Shown: positions 11,553-19,268, numbered from the stretch's first letter. The stretch is 64,000 bases of DNA from Limnochorda pilosa (GCF_001544015.1 NZ_AP014924.1:3534001-3598000); one strand, 5' to 3'. Notes: generated from the sequence alone by a model not told the origin. Translations and numbers: made by a program.

Positions 11553-11846
11553 ATGGCCAAGACCAAACAGGAGATCATCGACGACATCACGGCGCACTTC
11601 AAAGGTCAGGCTTACAGAAACTGCTACGTGGGCATAACCGCGGGCGTTGATACCCGTCTTTTCGGTGACCACAACGTTTCGAGAGATAACGGACATTGGA
11701 TTCACAGGACTGCCTCCTCCCACACTGTTGCGCGGGATGTTGAAAAGCACTTTCTCGATGCTGGAATGGACGGCGGCGGAGGTGGAGGTAGCGATGATTC
11801 CCGGATAGTGTACGCCTACAAGAAGACATCGAGCACGCGGCCGTAA
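11553..11846 (+). CDS. Small GIY-YIG-like cassette protein, function unknown
   Basis: The 97-aa soluble protein starts with a Lys/Glu/Ile-rich helix. It then has a CYVGIT...RLFGDH segment that resembles the YVGxT and R...H pattern of GIY-YIG nuclease folds. A glycine run and a VYAYKKTSSTRP tail complete it. The lone domain is shorter than most active GIY-YIG enzymes, and catalytic competence cannot be judged by eye. GAGGAGG upstream supports the ATG. It occupies its own cassette between attC sites A and B. Small homologues with this layout are generally annotated as hypothetical. Confidence 0.65.
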   Translation: MAKTKQEIIDDITAHFKGQAYRNCYVGITAGVDTRLFGDHNVSRDNGHWIHRTASSHTVARDVEKHFLDAGMDGGGGGGSDDSRIVYAYKKTSSTRP

Positions 11847-11920
11847 TCGACTCCCATGAACCTGACTCCATAGCTGTGGTCAGATGATCAGGGCATCTCG
11901 TCAACCAAGCGGTGTATTCG

Positions 11921-12014
11921 GTCTAACAAGCGGCTGCAGCGGATGCCGTAGGAAGCTGGGGTACACCACCTGACGGTCAGGTGGCGGCGCTGCTGAGCCG
12001 CAAGGACGCTAGAC
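11921..12014 (+). other. attC-like integron recombination site B
   Basis: GTCTAAC (11921-11927) is a perfect RYYYAAC box and GCTAGAC (12008-12014) is its complement with one mismatch. The inner arms GCGGCTgCAGC and GCTGAGCCGC pair with a single extrahelical G. It separates the 97-aa gene from the TIR-like gene. Confidence 0.75.
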
Positions 12015-12036
12015 ATTGCCGGAAAGGGTGATTGTC

Positions 12037-13155
12037 ATGAGTGACTTCGTCGATGAACTCGAAGAGATTGTTCAGGATCTGCATCGATACATACAGCGCG
12101 CTAGCCGACCTGACGTGAGTGAACCCCTTTCCGCGCTCGAAGAAGCTGCCCACGAGGTTGGAAAGGCATGGAGCGGATCGTGGATTGGATACCAGTCGAG
12201 AATCTACTACAAGGATCTTACTCCACCGCCGCCGGGCAATCACTTTAGCAGCGAATGGGGCTTCATCAGTGCAAGAATGGGGACTCGAGGCGACTGGGAA
12301 GAGTGGAATCCGGACAAAGTGAAAGAGCGAATCCACAACCGGGCAGGCAACCCCGACCTAGTGCCCATTGAAGCAATTGCCGCTCATGGGAGGGAACTAG
12401 CCGAAGACAGCAGGGATAAGATCATCTCGATTCTCGAAGTGCGTAACAGTCATCGCCAAGATCCCTTTTTGAGTCGGCTTCTTGAGGATGCACGAAACGC
12501 ACACGTAGTAACCACAGGAGAGTTGATTGACCACCTGAAGCCTGGGCAATATATGAGTAGGGATACCCTCGCTATGACGCAAGGACTAGTGACACCTCCT
12601 CACATTGAAGTTGTAGTGCGGGTGGCCGCGTTACGGAGCTCGGCTGAGATTTGCAGCAAGCTGCTTAAGATAGCGCAAAGAGCCGTCTCCCATCTGGAAC
12701 GACTAGCACGCCAGGACGTGCGTGAACAACGTGTCGGCACGAACGTCTTTATCGGTCATGGTCGATCAGCCATTTGGCGAGATCTCAAGGACTTCATCCA
12801 GGATCGTCTTCATTTACCGTGGGACGAGTTCAATCGGATACCGGTTGCTGGTATCACCAACATCGCCAGGCTCTCGGAGATGCTGGATGCTGCGGCATTC
12901 GCGTTTATCCTGATGACGGCCGAGGACGAGCAGTCAGACGGGACGGTGCGGGCGAGGATGAACGTAATTCATGAAGCGGGTCTCTTTCAAGGTCAGCTTG
13001 GGTTTACGAAGGCGATTATCCTGCTAGAAGAGGGTTGCGAGGAGTTTTCCAATATCCACGGGTTGGGACAGATTCGGTTCCCGAGCGGTAATATCAGTGC
13101 AACGTTTGAAGAGATCCGTCAAGTGTTAGAGCGCGAGGGTATTCTGGAGTCGTGA
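12037..13155 (+). CDS. TIR-like nucleotide-binding domain protein (putative defence effector)
   Basis: The 372-aa protein has an N-terminal region of unknown family and a C-terminal domain from about residue 238. That domain includes NVFIGHGRSAIWRDL, FILMTAEDE and RARMNVIHEAGLFQGQLGF, matching the TIR-like CAP12/PCTIR family of predicted nucleotide-binding proteins. Relatives act as NAD-cleaving effectors in anti-phage systems; that role is inferred here. The ATG at 12037 is chosen over a TTG at 12016 because AAGGG lies before it. It is the only gene of cassette 3, beginning 28 bp after attC B. Codon use is less GC-biased than in flanking chromosomal genes. Confidence 0.75.
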   Translation: MSDFVDELEEIVQDLHRYIQRASRPDVSEPLSALEEAAHEVGKAWSGSWIGYQSRIYYKDLTPPPPGNHFSSEWGFISARMGTRGDWEEWNPDKVKERIHNRAGNPDLVPIEAIAAHGRELAEDSRDKIISILEVRNSHRQDPFLSRLLEDARNAHVVTTGELIDHLKPGQYMSRDTLAMTQGLVTPPHIEVVVRVAALRSSAEICSKLLKIAQRAVSHLERLARQDVREQRVGTNVFIGHGRSAIWRDLKDFIQDRLHLPWDEFNRIPVAGITNIARLSEMLDAAAFAFILMTAEDEQSDGTVRARMNVIHEAGLFQGQLGFTKAIILLEEGCEEFSNIHGLGQIRFPSGNISATFEEIRQVLEREGILES

Positions 13156-13193
13156 TATCCAGTAGGCATGCATGTCTACCTAAGATGGACGAG

Positions 13194-13271
13194 GCCGGCC
13201 CTCAGTTCACGGCGAACGTAGGTTTCGTTCCCTCGGTGGGAACGCAGAGCTACAGCGTGAAAGGGGCCGGC
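13194..13271 (+). other. Structured leader ahead of the IS110 transposase
   Basis: GCCGGCCC (13194-13201) pairs perfectly with GGGCCGGC (13264-13271). Inside it CGTTCCC (13226-13232) pairs with GGGAACG (13238-13244) around a TCGGT loop. The outer stem covers the transposase ribosome-binding region. Known IS110 elements encode a structured bridge RNA in a non-coding end; whether this is part of one is not shown. Confidence 0.45.
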
Positions 13272-13273
13272 AG

Positions 13274-14395
13274 ATGAATCATACCACGAAGTTCGTCGGG
13301 TTGGACGTGTCGAAGGAGAGCATCGCTGTGGCAGTGGCGGACGGGACTCAGGCACCGCCCCGTTACCTGGGCGGGATACCGAACACGCCGGAGGCCGTGC
13401 GAAAGCTCATCAAGTGGCTGAGCAAGCCGGAGGAGCTCCTGGCGTGCTACGAAGCGGGTCCGACAGGCTATGGGCTGTACCGTCAGCTGAGCCAGCTGGG
13501 TGTACCGTGCGTGGTCGTGGCGCCGTCGCTGACGCCTGTTCGTCCTGGAGACCACGTGAAGACGGATCGCCGCGATGCGCTTCGCCTGGCGCAGTTGCTC
13601 CGGGCGGGTGAGCTGACACCGGTCTGGGTTCCCGGAAAAGAGGACGAGGCGCTGAGGGATCTGGTGCGAGCAAGAGAGAGTGCGAAGCGGGACCTGCGGC
13701 GAGCCCGTCAGGAGATCAGCAGCTTTCTCCTGCGACACGGCATCGAGGCTCCGAAAGGGACCAGGCGCTGGTCGAAGACGTTTCTACGCTGGCTGGATAC
13801 CGTGAGCTTCGCGCAAAGGGCGACCCAGGTGGCGTTTCAAGAGTACCTGCGGGCGGCGCATGAGGCGGCCGGCCGGGTGGAGCGCCTGGAGGCGGAGATC
13901 CACGCGGTGGCCACCGAAAGCGACCGTGCTCCCGTGATCCAGGCATTGCAAGCCCTGAAGGGTGTTCGGGAGATCACGGCGGTGACGGTGGTGGCGGAGG
14001 TCGGGGAGTTCTCCTGGTTCGGCAGCCCAGCCCAGCTGATGGCATACAGCGGCACGGTCCCCCGTGAGTCGTCAAGCGGGGCGCGGGTCCATCGAACCGG
14101 CATCACCAAGACGGGTAACGCGCACCTGCGCTTCGTCCTGGGAGAAGCGGCGTGGGCTTATCGATACAAGCCGGCCGTGAAGGCTCCCTTGCGGGCCCGC
14201 CAGCGGGGACTCGATCCTGAGACCACGGCCATCGCCTTGAAGGCACAGGAACGCTTGCACCGGAAGTACTGGCGACTCATCAGTCGAGGCAAGCCGAGCG
14301 GCGTTGCAGCCACAGCGGTGGCTCGAGAACTCCTCGGTTTCATGTGGGCGATCGCCTGCCCTGTTGAGGCTCAGAGGCAGAAAGTGGCTGCCTAA
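13274..14395 (+). CDS. IS110-family DEDD transposase
   Basis: The 373-aa protein has an N-terminal RuvC-like DEDD domain starting FVGLDVSKESIAVAV, with D93 and D96-type acidic residues around KTDRRDALRL. Its C-terminal part is the Transposase_20 domain with LKGVREITAV, MAYSGTVPRESSSG and ITKTGNAHLRF. Length is typical of the family and no disruption is visible. The ATG follows GGGGCCGG. Some IS1111-group members of this family specifically target integron attC sites, which matches its position next to attC site C. Confidence 0.9.
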   Translation: MNHTTKFVGLDVSKESIAVAVADGTQAPPRYLGGIPNTPEAVRKLIKWLSKPEELLACYEAGPTGYGLYRQLSQLGVPCVVVAPSLTPVRPGDHVKTDRRDALRLAQLLRAGELTPVWVPGKEDEALRDLVRARESAKRDLRRARQEISSFLLRHGIEAPKGTRRWSKTFLRWLDTVSFAQRATQVAFQEYLRAAHEAAGRVERLEAEIHAVATESDRAPVIQALQALKGVREITAVTVVAEVGEFSWFGSPAQLMAYSGTVPRESSSGARVHRTGITKTGNAHLRFVLGEAAWAYRYKPAVKAPLRARQRGLDPETTAIALKAQERLHRKYWRLISRGKPSGVAATAVARELLGFMWAIACPVEAQRQKVAA

Positions 14396-14686
14396 GCCTG
14401 AGGGACTCTGAAGCACGACGGTGTAGCGCAGCGGGCTTTGATCTTTGAGATGTGGATCCGGCCACACCAGCGAGCCGAGAGAACCGGGAACCGATGGGAG
14501 AATCCTCGACGCTTGTTATGCACACAGCCCTCCGGCTGCACGTGCGACCCTAGTTCGAGGCGGCTCCCGACGGAGGCATGAAAATGCGGTACCCAACCCG
14601 CGTCTATCAGAGTGCCAACCGTCGACGTTGCCCCGGCCGGGCTCACCTGTGGCGGATCTCAACTAGGGGCTTGACGGCCTCGTTCA
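14396..14686 (+). other. Non-coding right flank of the IS110 element
   Basis: About 290 bp with no credible gene separate the transposase stop from attC site C. IS1111-group elements carry their bridge RNA downstream of the transposase, so this is where one would be sought. I could not fold it reliably by eye. The left part up to the attC edge is assigned to the element by position only. Confidence 0.35.
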
Positions 14687-14778
14687 TATCAACAAGCGTA
14701 TTCAGCGGATGTCGACGAGAAACTGAGCGGCGCAGTGGAGGTAGGTACCGGTACCGCTGATGCGCGAAGACGTTAGGC
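14687..14778 (+). other. attC-like integron recombination site C (left box damaged)
   Basis: GTTAGGC (14772-14778) is a perfect GTTRRRY core. The inner arms GCGTATtCAGCGG and CCGCTGATGCGC pair with one extrahelical T. The left outer box reads TATCAAC rather than GCCTAAC, consistent with an IS110 insertion into it. The DUF262 gene begins 37 bp later. Confidence 0.65.
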
Positions 14779-14814
14779 CGCCAAGCTCAAGCAATCTGAA
14801 TGGGGGCGATAGAT

Positions 14815-16161
14815 ATGAGCGACCCAGAGATCCAAGCCGCCATTGACCTCGACCTTCTCTCGGAGAACGACGATCTAGAGGCTGTTGACGAGGGTGACTT
14901 GAATGCGTCGTTTAGCGGCAAGGTGGTTCTCGACAAGGCGGACCGCAGCTTGTCAGAGTTGCATCGCTGGTACAACAGTGGTCGCATCATCCTCGATCCT
15001 GAATGGCAGCGGAACTACGTCTGGGACCGCGGACGGGCTTCGAAGCTCATCGAGTCGTTCCTCCTAGACATCCCAGTTCCGGTTATCTACTTGGCGAAGA
15101 ACGAAGAGAACAAGTACGAGGTCATTGACGGGCTCCAGAGACTGACCGCAGTGTTCGAGTTCTTCGCCAACAAGTACAAGCTGCAACGTCTGGACATGCG
15201 ATCTGATATCATCGGCAAGACTTTTCGGGACCTGCCGGAGCGGGACCAGCGCAAACTTGAAGACGCTATTCTCCGATCATTCGAGTTGTCGAGTGATCAG
15301 GGGGACATGCATTTCATCGTCTTCGAGCGCCTCAACACTGGTGGTGTCAAGCTGAACGACATGGAGATCCGCAATTGCCTCTATCGCGGATCCGTTAACT
15401 CGCTGATCAAGGAGCTCGCCAACCATTCGGATCTCCGCCGCTGTCTCAACCAAAAGGGGGTGGAGAAGCGGATGCAGGATCGCGCTCTCGTCCTTCGCTT
15501 CCTTGCCTTCTATGAACGGACGCATCATAAGTGCCAGCATGGCCTGAAGAGGTTTCTCAACGAATTTCTTGATACGTATAGAAACGCTTCCGACGAGAAG
15601 ATCGAGGAATACCGGAGTATATTCGATAAGTGCATGAAGGCCTGTGTAACCGTGTTTGGTGATACCGCCTTCCGCTTGAAGAATGAGATGACGAAGACCG
15701 GTTCAACTAGTGCAGGTGAATGGGCGAGTCGACCCAATGCCGCCATCTTCCAGGTGGTTGCTACCTCGTTTGCAAACTACGATCTTGGGAGAATCACGCG
15801 AGGTGCTGATGCGATCTACGAAGAATACCTTGACTTGATACTCACGGACGACAAGTGGGTGGATCGCGTGCGGCGGGCGACAGGAGAGACGACAAGACTC
15901 AAATACGCGTTTGACACGTGGCAACAGCGACTCGAGAGTGTGCTCGCCACGGTAGAGCCGAACGACGGTAGACGAGCATTTACAAGGCAACTCAAGAAGG
16001 AACTCTTCGATGCGGACCCGACGTGCAAACTGTGCGGTCAGAGAATCGCCCTTGTGGATGATGCGGTTTTGGACCACGACACGCAATACTGGCGCGGGGG
16101 CAAGACGGTCCCGGAGAACGCACAACTCGTTCATCGCCTGTGTAACTTGAAGAAGGGCTGA
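14815..16161 (+). CDS. DUF262 and HNH endonuclease protein (GmrSD-like)
   Basis: The 448-aa protein has an N-terminal DUF262 domain with DPEWQRNYVWD, SFLLDIPVPVIYL and the IDGLQRLTA nucleotide-binding motif. It ends in a zinc-finger-like HNH nuclease: CKLCG, LDHDTQYWRGG and NAQLVHRLCN. This layout resembles GmrSD-type modification-dependent restriction enzymes and related anti-phage proteins, though a single short fusion like this is not a confirmed type IV enzyme. The ATG at 14815 is preferred to 14800 because GGGGGCG lies before it. It fills cassette 4, flanked by attC sites C and D, with low-GC codon use. Confidence 0.78.
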   Translation: MSDPEIQAAIDLDLLSENDDLEAVDEGDLNASFSGKVVLDKADRSLSELHRWYNSGRIILDPEWQRNYVWDRGRASKLIESFLLDIPVPVIYLAKNEENKYEVIDGLQRLTAVFEFFANKYKLQRLDMRSDIIGKTFRDLPERDQRKLEDAILRSFELSSDQGDMHFIVFERLNTGGVKLNDMEIRNCLYRGSVNSLIKELANHSDLRRCLNQKGVEKRMQDRALVLRFLAFYERTHHKCQHGLKRFLNEFLDTYRNASDEKIEEYRSIFDKCMKACVTVFGDTAFRLKNEMTKTGSTSAGEWASRPNAAIFQVVATSFANYDLGRITRGADAIYEEYLDLILTDDKWVDRVRRATGETTRLKYAFDTWQQRLESVLATVEPNDGRRAFTRQLKKELFDADPTCKLCGQRIALVDDAVLDHDTQYWRGGKTVPENAQLVHRLCNLKKG

Positions 16162-16190
16162 AACCAGTACGCGGCATGGGCAAGGCGGTG

Positions 16191-16258
16191 GCCTACCGGA
16201 CTGACAAGATTGCGGATCGCGCCTTCAGTGCCCGCAGTTTAGCGGTAGGCCGTTAGGC
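16191..16258 (+). other. attC-like recombination site D (divergent)
   Basis: GTTAGGC (16252-16258) is a perfect core and GCCTACC (16191-16197) is one base from its complement. GGCCTACCG (16190-16198) also pairs fully with CGGTAGGCC (16243-16251), and TGCGG pairs with CCGCA inside. It lacks the GGCTGCAGCGG arm of the other sites, so it is a divergent or rearranged member. Confidence 0.5.
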
Positions 16259-16304
16259 CGCCAGAGCACTTCACTGAATCAATGACCAGGAGAGACGATA
16301 GCGT

Positions 16305-17465
16305 GTGAACAATTTCGGCGAGAAGGTCAGCTTTATCTGGTCGGTCGCGGACCTCCTGCGCGGCCCGTACCGGCCCAACCAGTATAAGGACGTCATGCTC
16401 CCCATGACGGTCCTGCGACGTCTGGACTGCGTGCTGGAGCCGACCAAGGACAAAGTTCTCGAAGCAAGCGAGAAGTGGAGTGGGAAGGGCGAAGGGGTGC
16501 TGCACGGCAAGCTCACCCGAGCGTCGGGCGCTTCCTTCTTCAACACGAGCCGCTACACCTTCGAGAAGCTCAAGGGTGACCCCGATCACATTGCGGCGAA
16601 CCTCACGGACTACATCAAGGGCTTCTCCAGCCAAGCCCGGGAGATCATCGAGCACTTCGGCTTCGAGGAACACATCGCCAAGCTCGACAAGGTGGACCGC
16701 CTCTTCCTGCTGGTCTCGAAGTTCTGCGAGATCGACCTGCATCCCGACAGCGTCTCGAACATCGAGATGGGCTACATCTTTGAGGAGCTGATCCGGCGGT
16801 TCAACGAGGCATCGAACGAGGAGGCCGGTGACCATTTCACACCCCGCGAGGTCATCCGCCTCATGGTCAACCTGCTCTTCCTTCCCGACAGCGAGGTCCT
16901 CACCACGAAGGGGATCGTGAAGACGCTCTACGACCCTGCCTCCGGAACCGGCGGAATGCTGTCGGTTGCGGAGGAGTACGTCCGGGAGCTCAATCCCGAT
17001 GCGCGCCTGGAGGTCTTCGGCCAGGACTACAACTCCCAGGCCTACGCCATCTGTGGGTCCGATATGATGATCAAGGGCCACGACATCCACAACATCCGCT
17101 TCGGCGACAGTTTCACCGCTGACCACTTCGCCGCCAAGAAGTTCGACTACATGCTCGCCAATCCGCCCTTCGGCGTGAAGTGGGAGGCACAGGCGGACTA
17201 CATCAAGCGCGAGCACGAGGAACAGGGCTTCGGCGGCCGCTTCGGCGCGGGGCTCCCACGTATCAACGATGGGTCGCTGCTGTTTCTTCAGCACATGATC
17301 AGCAAGATGAAGGACCCCGCCGAGGGTGGCACGCGCCTGGCCATCGTCTTCAACGGATCGCCGCTGTTCACGGGGTCGGCCGGATCGGGAGAGAGCGAGA
17401 TCCGTCGCTGGATCATCGAGAACGACTGGCTCGAAGGGATCGTCGCGCTGGGCTACGAGTTCTAG
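16305..17465 (+). CDS. hsdM: Type I restriction-modification DNA methyltransferase subunit, C-terminally truncated
   Basis: The 386-aa protein has the N-terminal HsdM helical domain (FIWSVADLLRG, LPMTVLRRLDCVLE), then the N6-adenine methyltransferase domain with DPASGTGGM for SAM binding and the catalytic NPPFG. It stops at LEGIVALGYEF, where full-length relatives continue with an LFYNTGI region and more than 100 further residues. No HsdS or HsdR gene follows; the next feature is attC site E 13 bp after the stop. It therefore looks like a cassette that captured only part of a type I operon. GTG start with AGGAG upstream. Whether the truncated enzyme works is doubtful. Confidence 0.82.
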   Translation: MNNFGEKVSFIWSVADLLRGPYRPNQYKDVMLPMTVLRRLDCVLEPTKDKVLEASEKWSGKGEGVLHGKLTRASGASFFNTSRYTFEKLKGDPDHIAANLTDYIKGFSSQAREIIEHFGFEEHIAKLDKVDRLFLLVSKFCEIDLHPDSVSNIEMGYIFEELIRRFNEASNEEAGDHFTPREVIRLMVNLLFLPDSEVLTTKGIVKTLYDPASGTGGMLSVAEEYVRELNPDARLEVFGQDYNSQAYAICGSDMMIKGHDIHNIRFGDSFTADHFAAKKFDYMLANPPFGVKWEAQADYIKREHEEQGFGGRFGAGLPRINDGSLLFLQHMISKMKDPAEGGTRLAIVFNGSPLFTGSAGSGESEIRRWIIENDWLEGIVALGYEF

Positions 17466-17477
17466 CCGGACTTCGGC

Positions 17478-17570
17478 AGCTAACAGGCGGCTGCAGCGGA
17501 CCCCGATACTAACCCGCGTGCCTCGATCGGAGACTTGGCTCGGCGCTGTTGAGCCGTACAGTCGTTAGCC
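17478..17570 (+). other. attC-like integron recombination site E
   Basis: AGCTAAC (17478-17484) and GTTAGCC (17564-17570) are near-complementary outer boxes. GCGGCTgCAgC and GTTGAGCCG form the inner arms with an extrahelical G. It closes the hsdM cassette. Confidence 0.7.
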
Positions 17571-17581
17571 GGACTCGGAAC

Positions 17582-17677
17582 TCAGCTCTGGGTCTGCCAG
17601 TAGCCCGGGCGACGTTTCAGATGGGCAGCCGCCACGATGACGATCACGTTCGGTTGCAAGCGGAGCGTCCGCGTCAT
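17582..17677 (-). pseudogene. RelE/ParE-type toxin with internal deletion
   Basis: An ATG overlapping the antitoxin stop (ATGA) opens a 31-codon frame: a start-like MTRTLRL joined to VIVAAAHLKRRPGYW, the typical C-terminal end of RelE/ParE toxins. Around 60 central residues are missing relative to a normal toxin of about 95-100 aa. The gene order antitoxin then toxin and the 4-bp overlap are normal for these modules. Confidence 0.55.
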
Positions 17678-17911
17678 CGATCGAGGATTTCTCTCTCGAT
17701 CCGGCGCTTGACGTCTCCCCAGGGTTCAAGCTGAGTGGTCCCGGCCTCAAGCGCGGCGACTCGCCGCTGGATCTCCGCCGCCCAGGCAGCCTCGGCGTCC
17801 GGATCCGGGGGGGCCGTCCAGGCTTGCCAGGAGTTCAGCGGCGATCTCAGCCTGGGCCTTCGCGTCGAGCCGAAGTGCATCGGCCAGCACTGCGTCAGTG
17901 GGCTTCATCAT
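17674..17911 (-). pseudogene. Addiction-module antitoxin (TIGR02574-like) with frameshift
   Basis: Two frames together give a complete antitoxin of about 78 aa. The first reads KPTDAVLADALRLDAKAQ to ELLASLDGPP; the second continues DPDAEAAWAAEIQRR to KRRIEREILDR. The switch occurs in a run of seven C on the coding strand, where six would keep frame. GGAGG lies just before the tandem ATGs at 17911 and 17908. It runs opposite to the other cassette genes and its promoter would lie within attC F. A sequencing error in the homopolymer is possible. Confidence 0.6.
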
Positions 17912-17937
17912 GCCTCCATGATACGCCGCGCATCGCC

Positions 17938-18007
17938 GCCCAACAAGCGGCTGCAGCGGACACCGATGGAGGAGCCGATCAGCGCGACCGGTGAGCCGAC
18001 GGGGCAA
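17938..18007 (+). other. attC-like site F, right half degraded
   Basis: GCCCAAC (17938-17944) is a perfect RYYYAAC box, followed by the same AAGCGGCTGCAGCGGA arm as sites B and E. A matching CCGGTGAGCCG arm occurs at 17989-17999. No GTTRRRY core follows at the expected spacing, so this appears to be the decayed right end of the array. Confidence 0.55.
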
Positions 18008-18185
18008 GCCATAGAGGCTTGGCACCATTGGGTCACCATGGGCCAAAAGTTCTAGCTGGGCTGGAGCGAGAGCCTGACCTAGAGCGTGCAGCAAGACGGG
18101 ATCCGGTGCCCAGCACTGGACCCCGTCTCGCCACGGAGCTGACCCCGCGTCGGGTCGACCCGCGTTTCGGGCAAGGTCAGGGCCC

Positions 18186-18647
18186 CTACCGCCCCGTGGA
18201 GCCCGCCCGGGCCCCGGCACCGGCCGACCGCCCCTGGAGCACCGCTTCAGGCAACGGATAGAGCCAGGCCACCACCACACCGTAGGCCCAGTGCCGCATC
18301 ATGCCCACCACGGGCATGGCCAGGCCGGCATTGAGACCCATGATGCCCATGTCCAGCAGGGGCATCATGAAGAGGCCCACGCCGAACACGGTCTGCACGG
18401 TCATGAAGAGCAGCGCCCTCGCCCACCTGGACCCCCAGAGGGACGGGGCGATGCCCGCGAAGATCGCCGCGATGAGGACGCCGTTGATGTAGTGGGCCAG
18501 GACACCCATGCCGAGACCTCCACCAAGCTTCATGCCGAGGAGCTGGGGAATGTCCCACCAGCCCCGCCCCAGGATCAGCCCGACCAAGTCGAAGGCCACG
18601 GTGCCGGCGAGCCCGGCGAGCCCCGCCCGCACGAAGTCGATTCGCAC
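18186..18647 (-). CDS. Small integral membrane protein, unknown family
   Basis: The 153-aa protein has four predicted hydrophobic segments (about residues 8-26, 45-67, 75-98 and 105-130), with glycine-rich GGGLGMGVLAHY and a Met-rich MMPLLDMGIMG stretch. I do not recognise a named family with confidence. The GTG at 18647 is preferred over 18656 because AGGAGG sits eight bases before it, whereas the earlier GTG overlaps that site. It lies immediately right of the cassette array and upstream of nothing obviously linked. Confidence 0.6.
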   Translation of the reverse strand: MRIDFVRAGLAGLAGTVAFDLVGLILGRGWWDIPQLLGMKLGGGLGMGVLAHYINGVLIAAIFAGIAPSLWGSRWARALLFMTVQTVFGVGLFMMPLLDMGIMGLNAGLAMPVVGMMRHWAYGVVVAWLYPLPEAVLQGRSAGAGARAGSTGR

Positions 18648-18904
18648 CGCCGCCACCTCCTATCTCGTGAGATTGGGACCTTACGCCGTCCACGGTACCG
18701 CTCGGGCGGTGCACCGTTCTGTAAGCCCGCCTACGTACCACGAGAATGGTGGCGTAGGGTGGCACGGCGCCGAGGCCGGGTCTCGGGATCCGTAAGCCAT
18801 GAAGGTGCCTGTCGCGAAGCAGCGAGGGCGGGTCGGTCGCGCGACCGGGCCCGCCCCCCTCTGGATGCGCCGTGACGCGGCGCACCGGATGGACGTCGTC
18901 AACC

Positions 18905-19153
18905 TCAACCTTGTACCAGGAGTTCCTCCGCGCGCTGGCGGTTGGCGCCGAAGCCCCGCAGCACCTCGCCGTCGATGACCAGCGTCGCCGTCACCCGGCT
19001 GCCGAGATCGTCCACCAGGCGCCTGCGCGCCTTTTCGTCCGCGCGGATGTCGTACTCGGTGAACGCGACGCCACGAGCCTTCAGGAACTGCTCGGCGGCA
19101 AAGCAGTCGCCGCATCCCGGCTGCATGTAGAGCTCCACACGACGTGCGGCCAT
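18905..19153 (-). CDS. Glutaredoxin-like protein
   Basis: The 82-aa protein begins RRVELYMQPGCGDC, a beta strand followed by a CxxC redox site (CGDC). It continues with FLKARGVAFTEYDIRADE and a GEVLRGFG segment typical of glutaredoxin/NrdH-like folds. The usual cis-proline motif is replaced by TATLVIDGE. The ATG at 19153 has GGAGG eight bases upstream; an upstream in-frame ATG is less well placed. It likely handles thiol-disulfide exchange; the partner is unknown. The neighbouring metal-efflux operon is co-directional but separated by 115 bp. Confidence 0.75.
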   Translation of the reverse strand: MAARRVELYMQPGCGDCFAAEQFLKARGVAFTEYDIRADEKARRRLVDDLGSRVTATLVIDGEVLRGFGANRQRAEELLVQG

Positions 19154-19268
19154 GGTCTCCACCTCCGTTCGTGACCGGCTGCCTCCATGGTAGGCGCGTG
19201 CGGGGTTGAGAACCGTAAGCGAGCCTACGTTGCGTCTTCCGAAAGCGAAGGAGGCGCAGGCTGCACCC

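Larger units (their letters stand above)
13178..14690 (+). mobile_element. IS110-family insertion sequence, about 1.5 kb (edges approximate)
   Basis: A DEDD-type IS110 transposase lies between the TIR-like gene and attC site C. The outer box of site C is damaged at its left edge (ATCAAC where GYCTAAC is expected), while GTCTA occurs at 13174-13178 on the other side of the transposase. The simplest reading is that the element inserted into the outer box of the TIR cassette's attC. IS110/IS1111 elements lack conventional terminal repeats, so boundaries are inferred from this split only. Confidence 0.55.
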
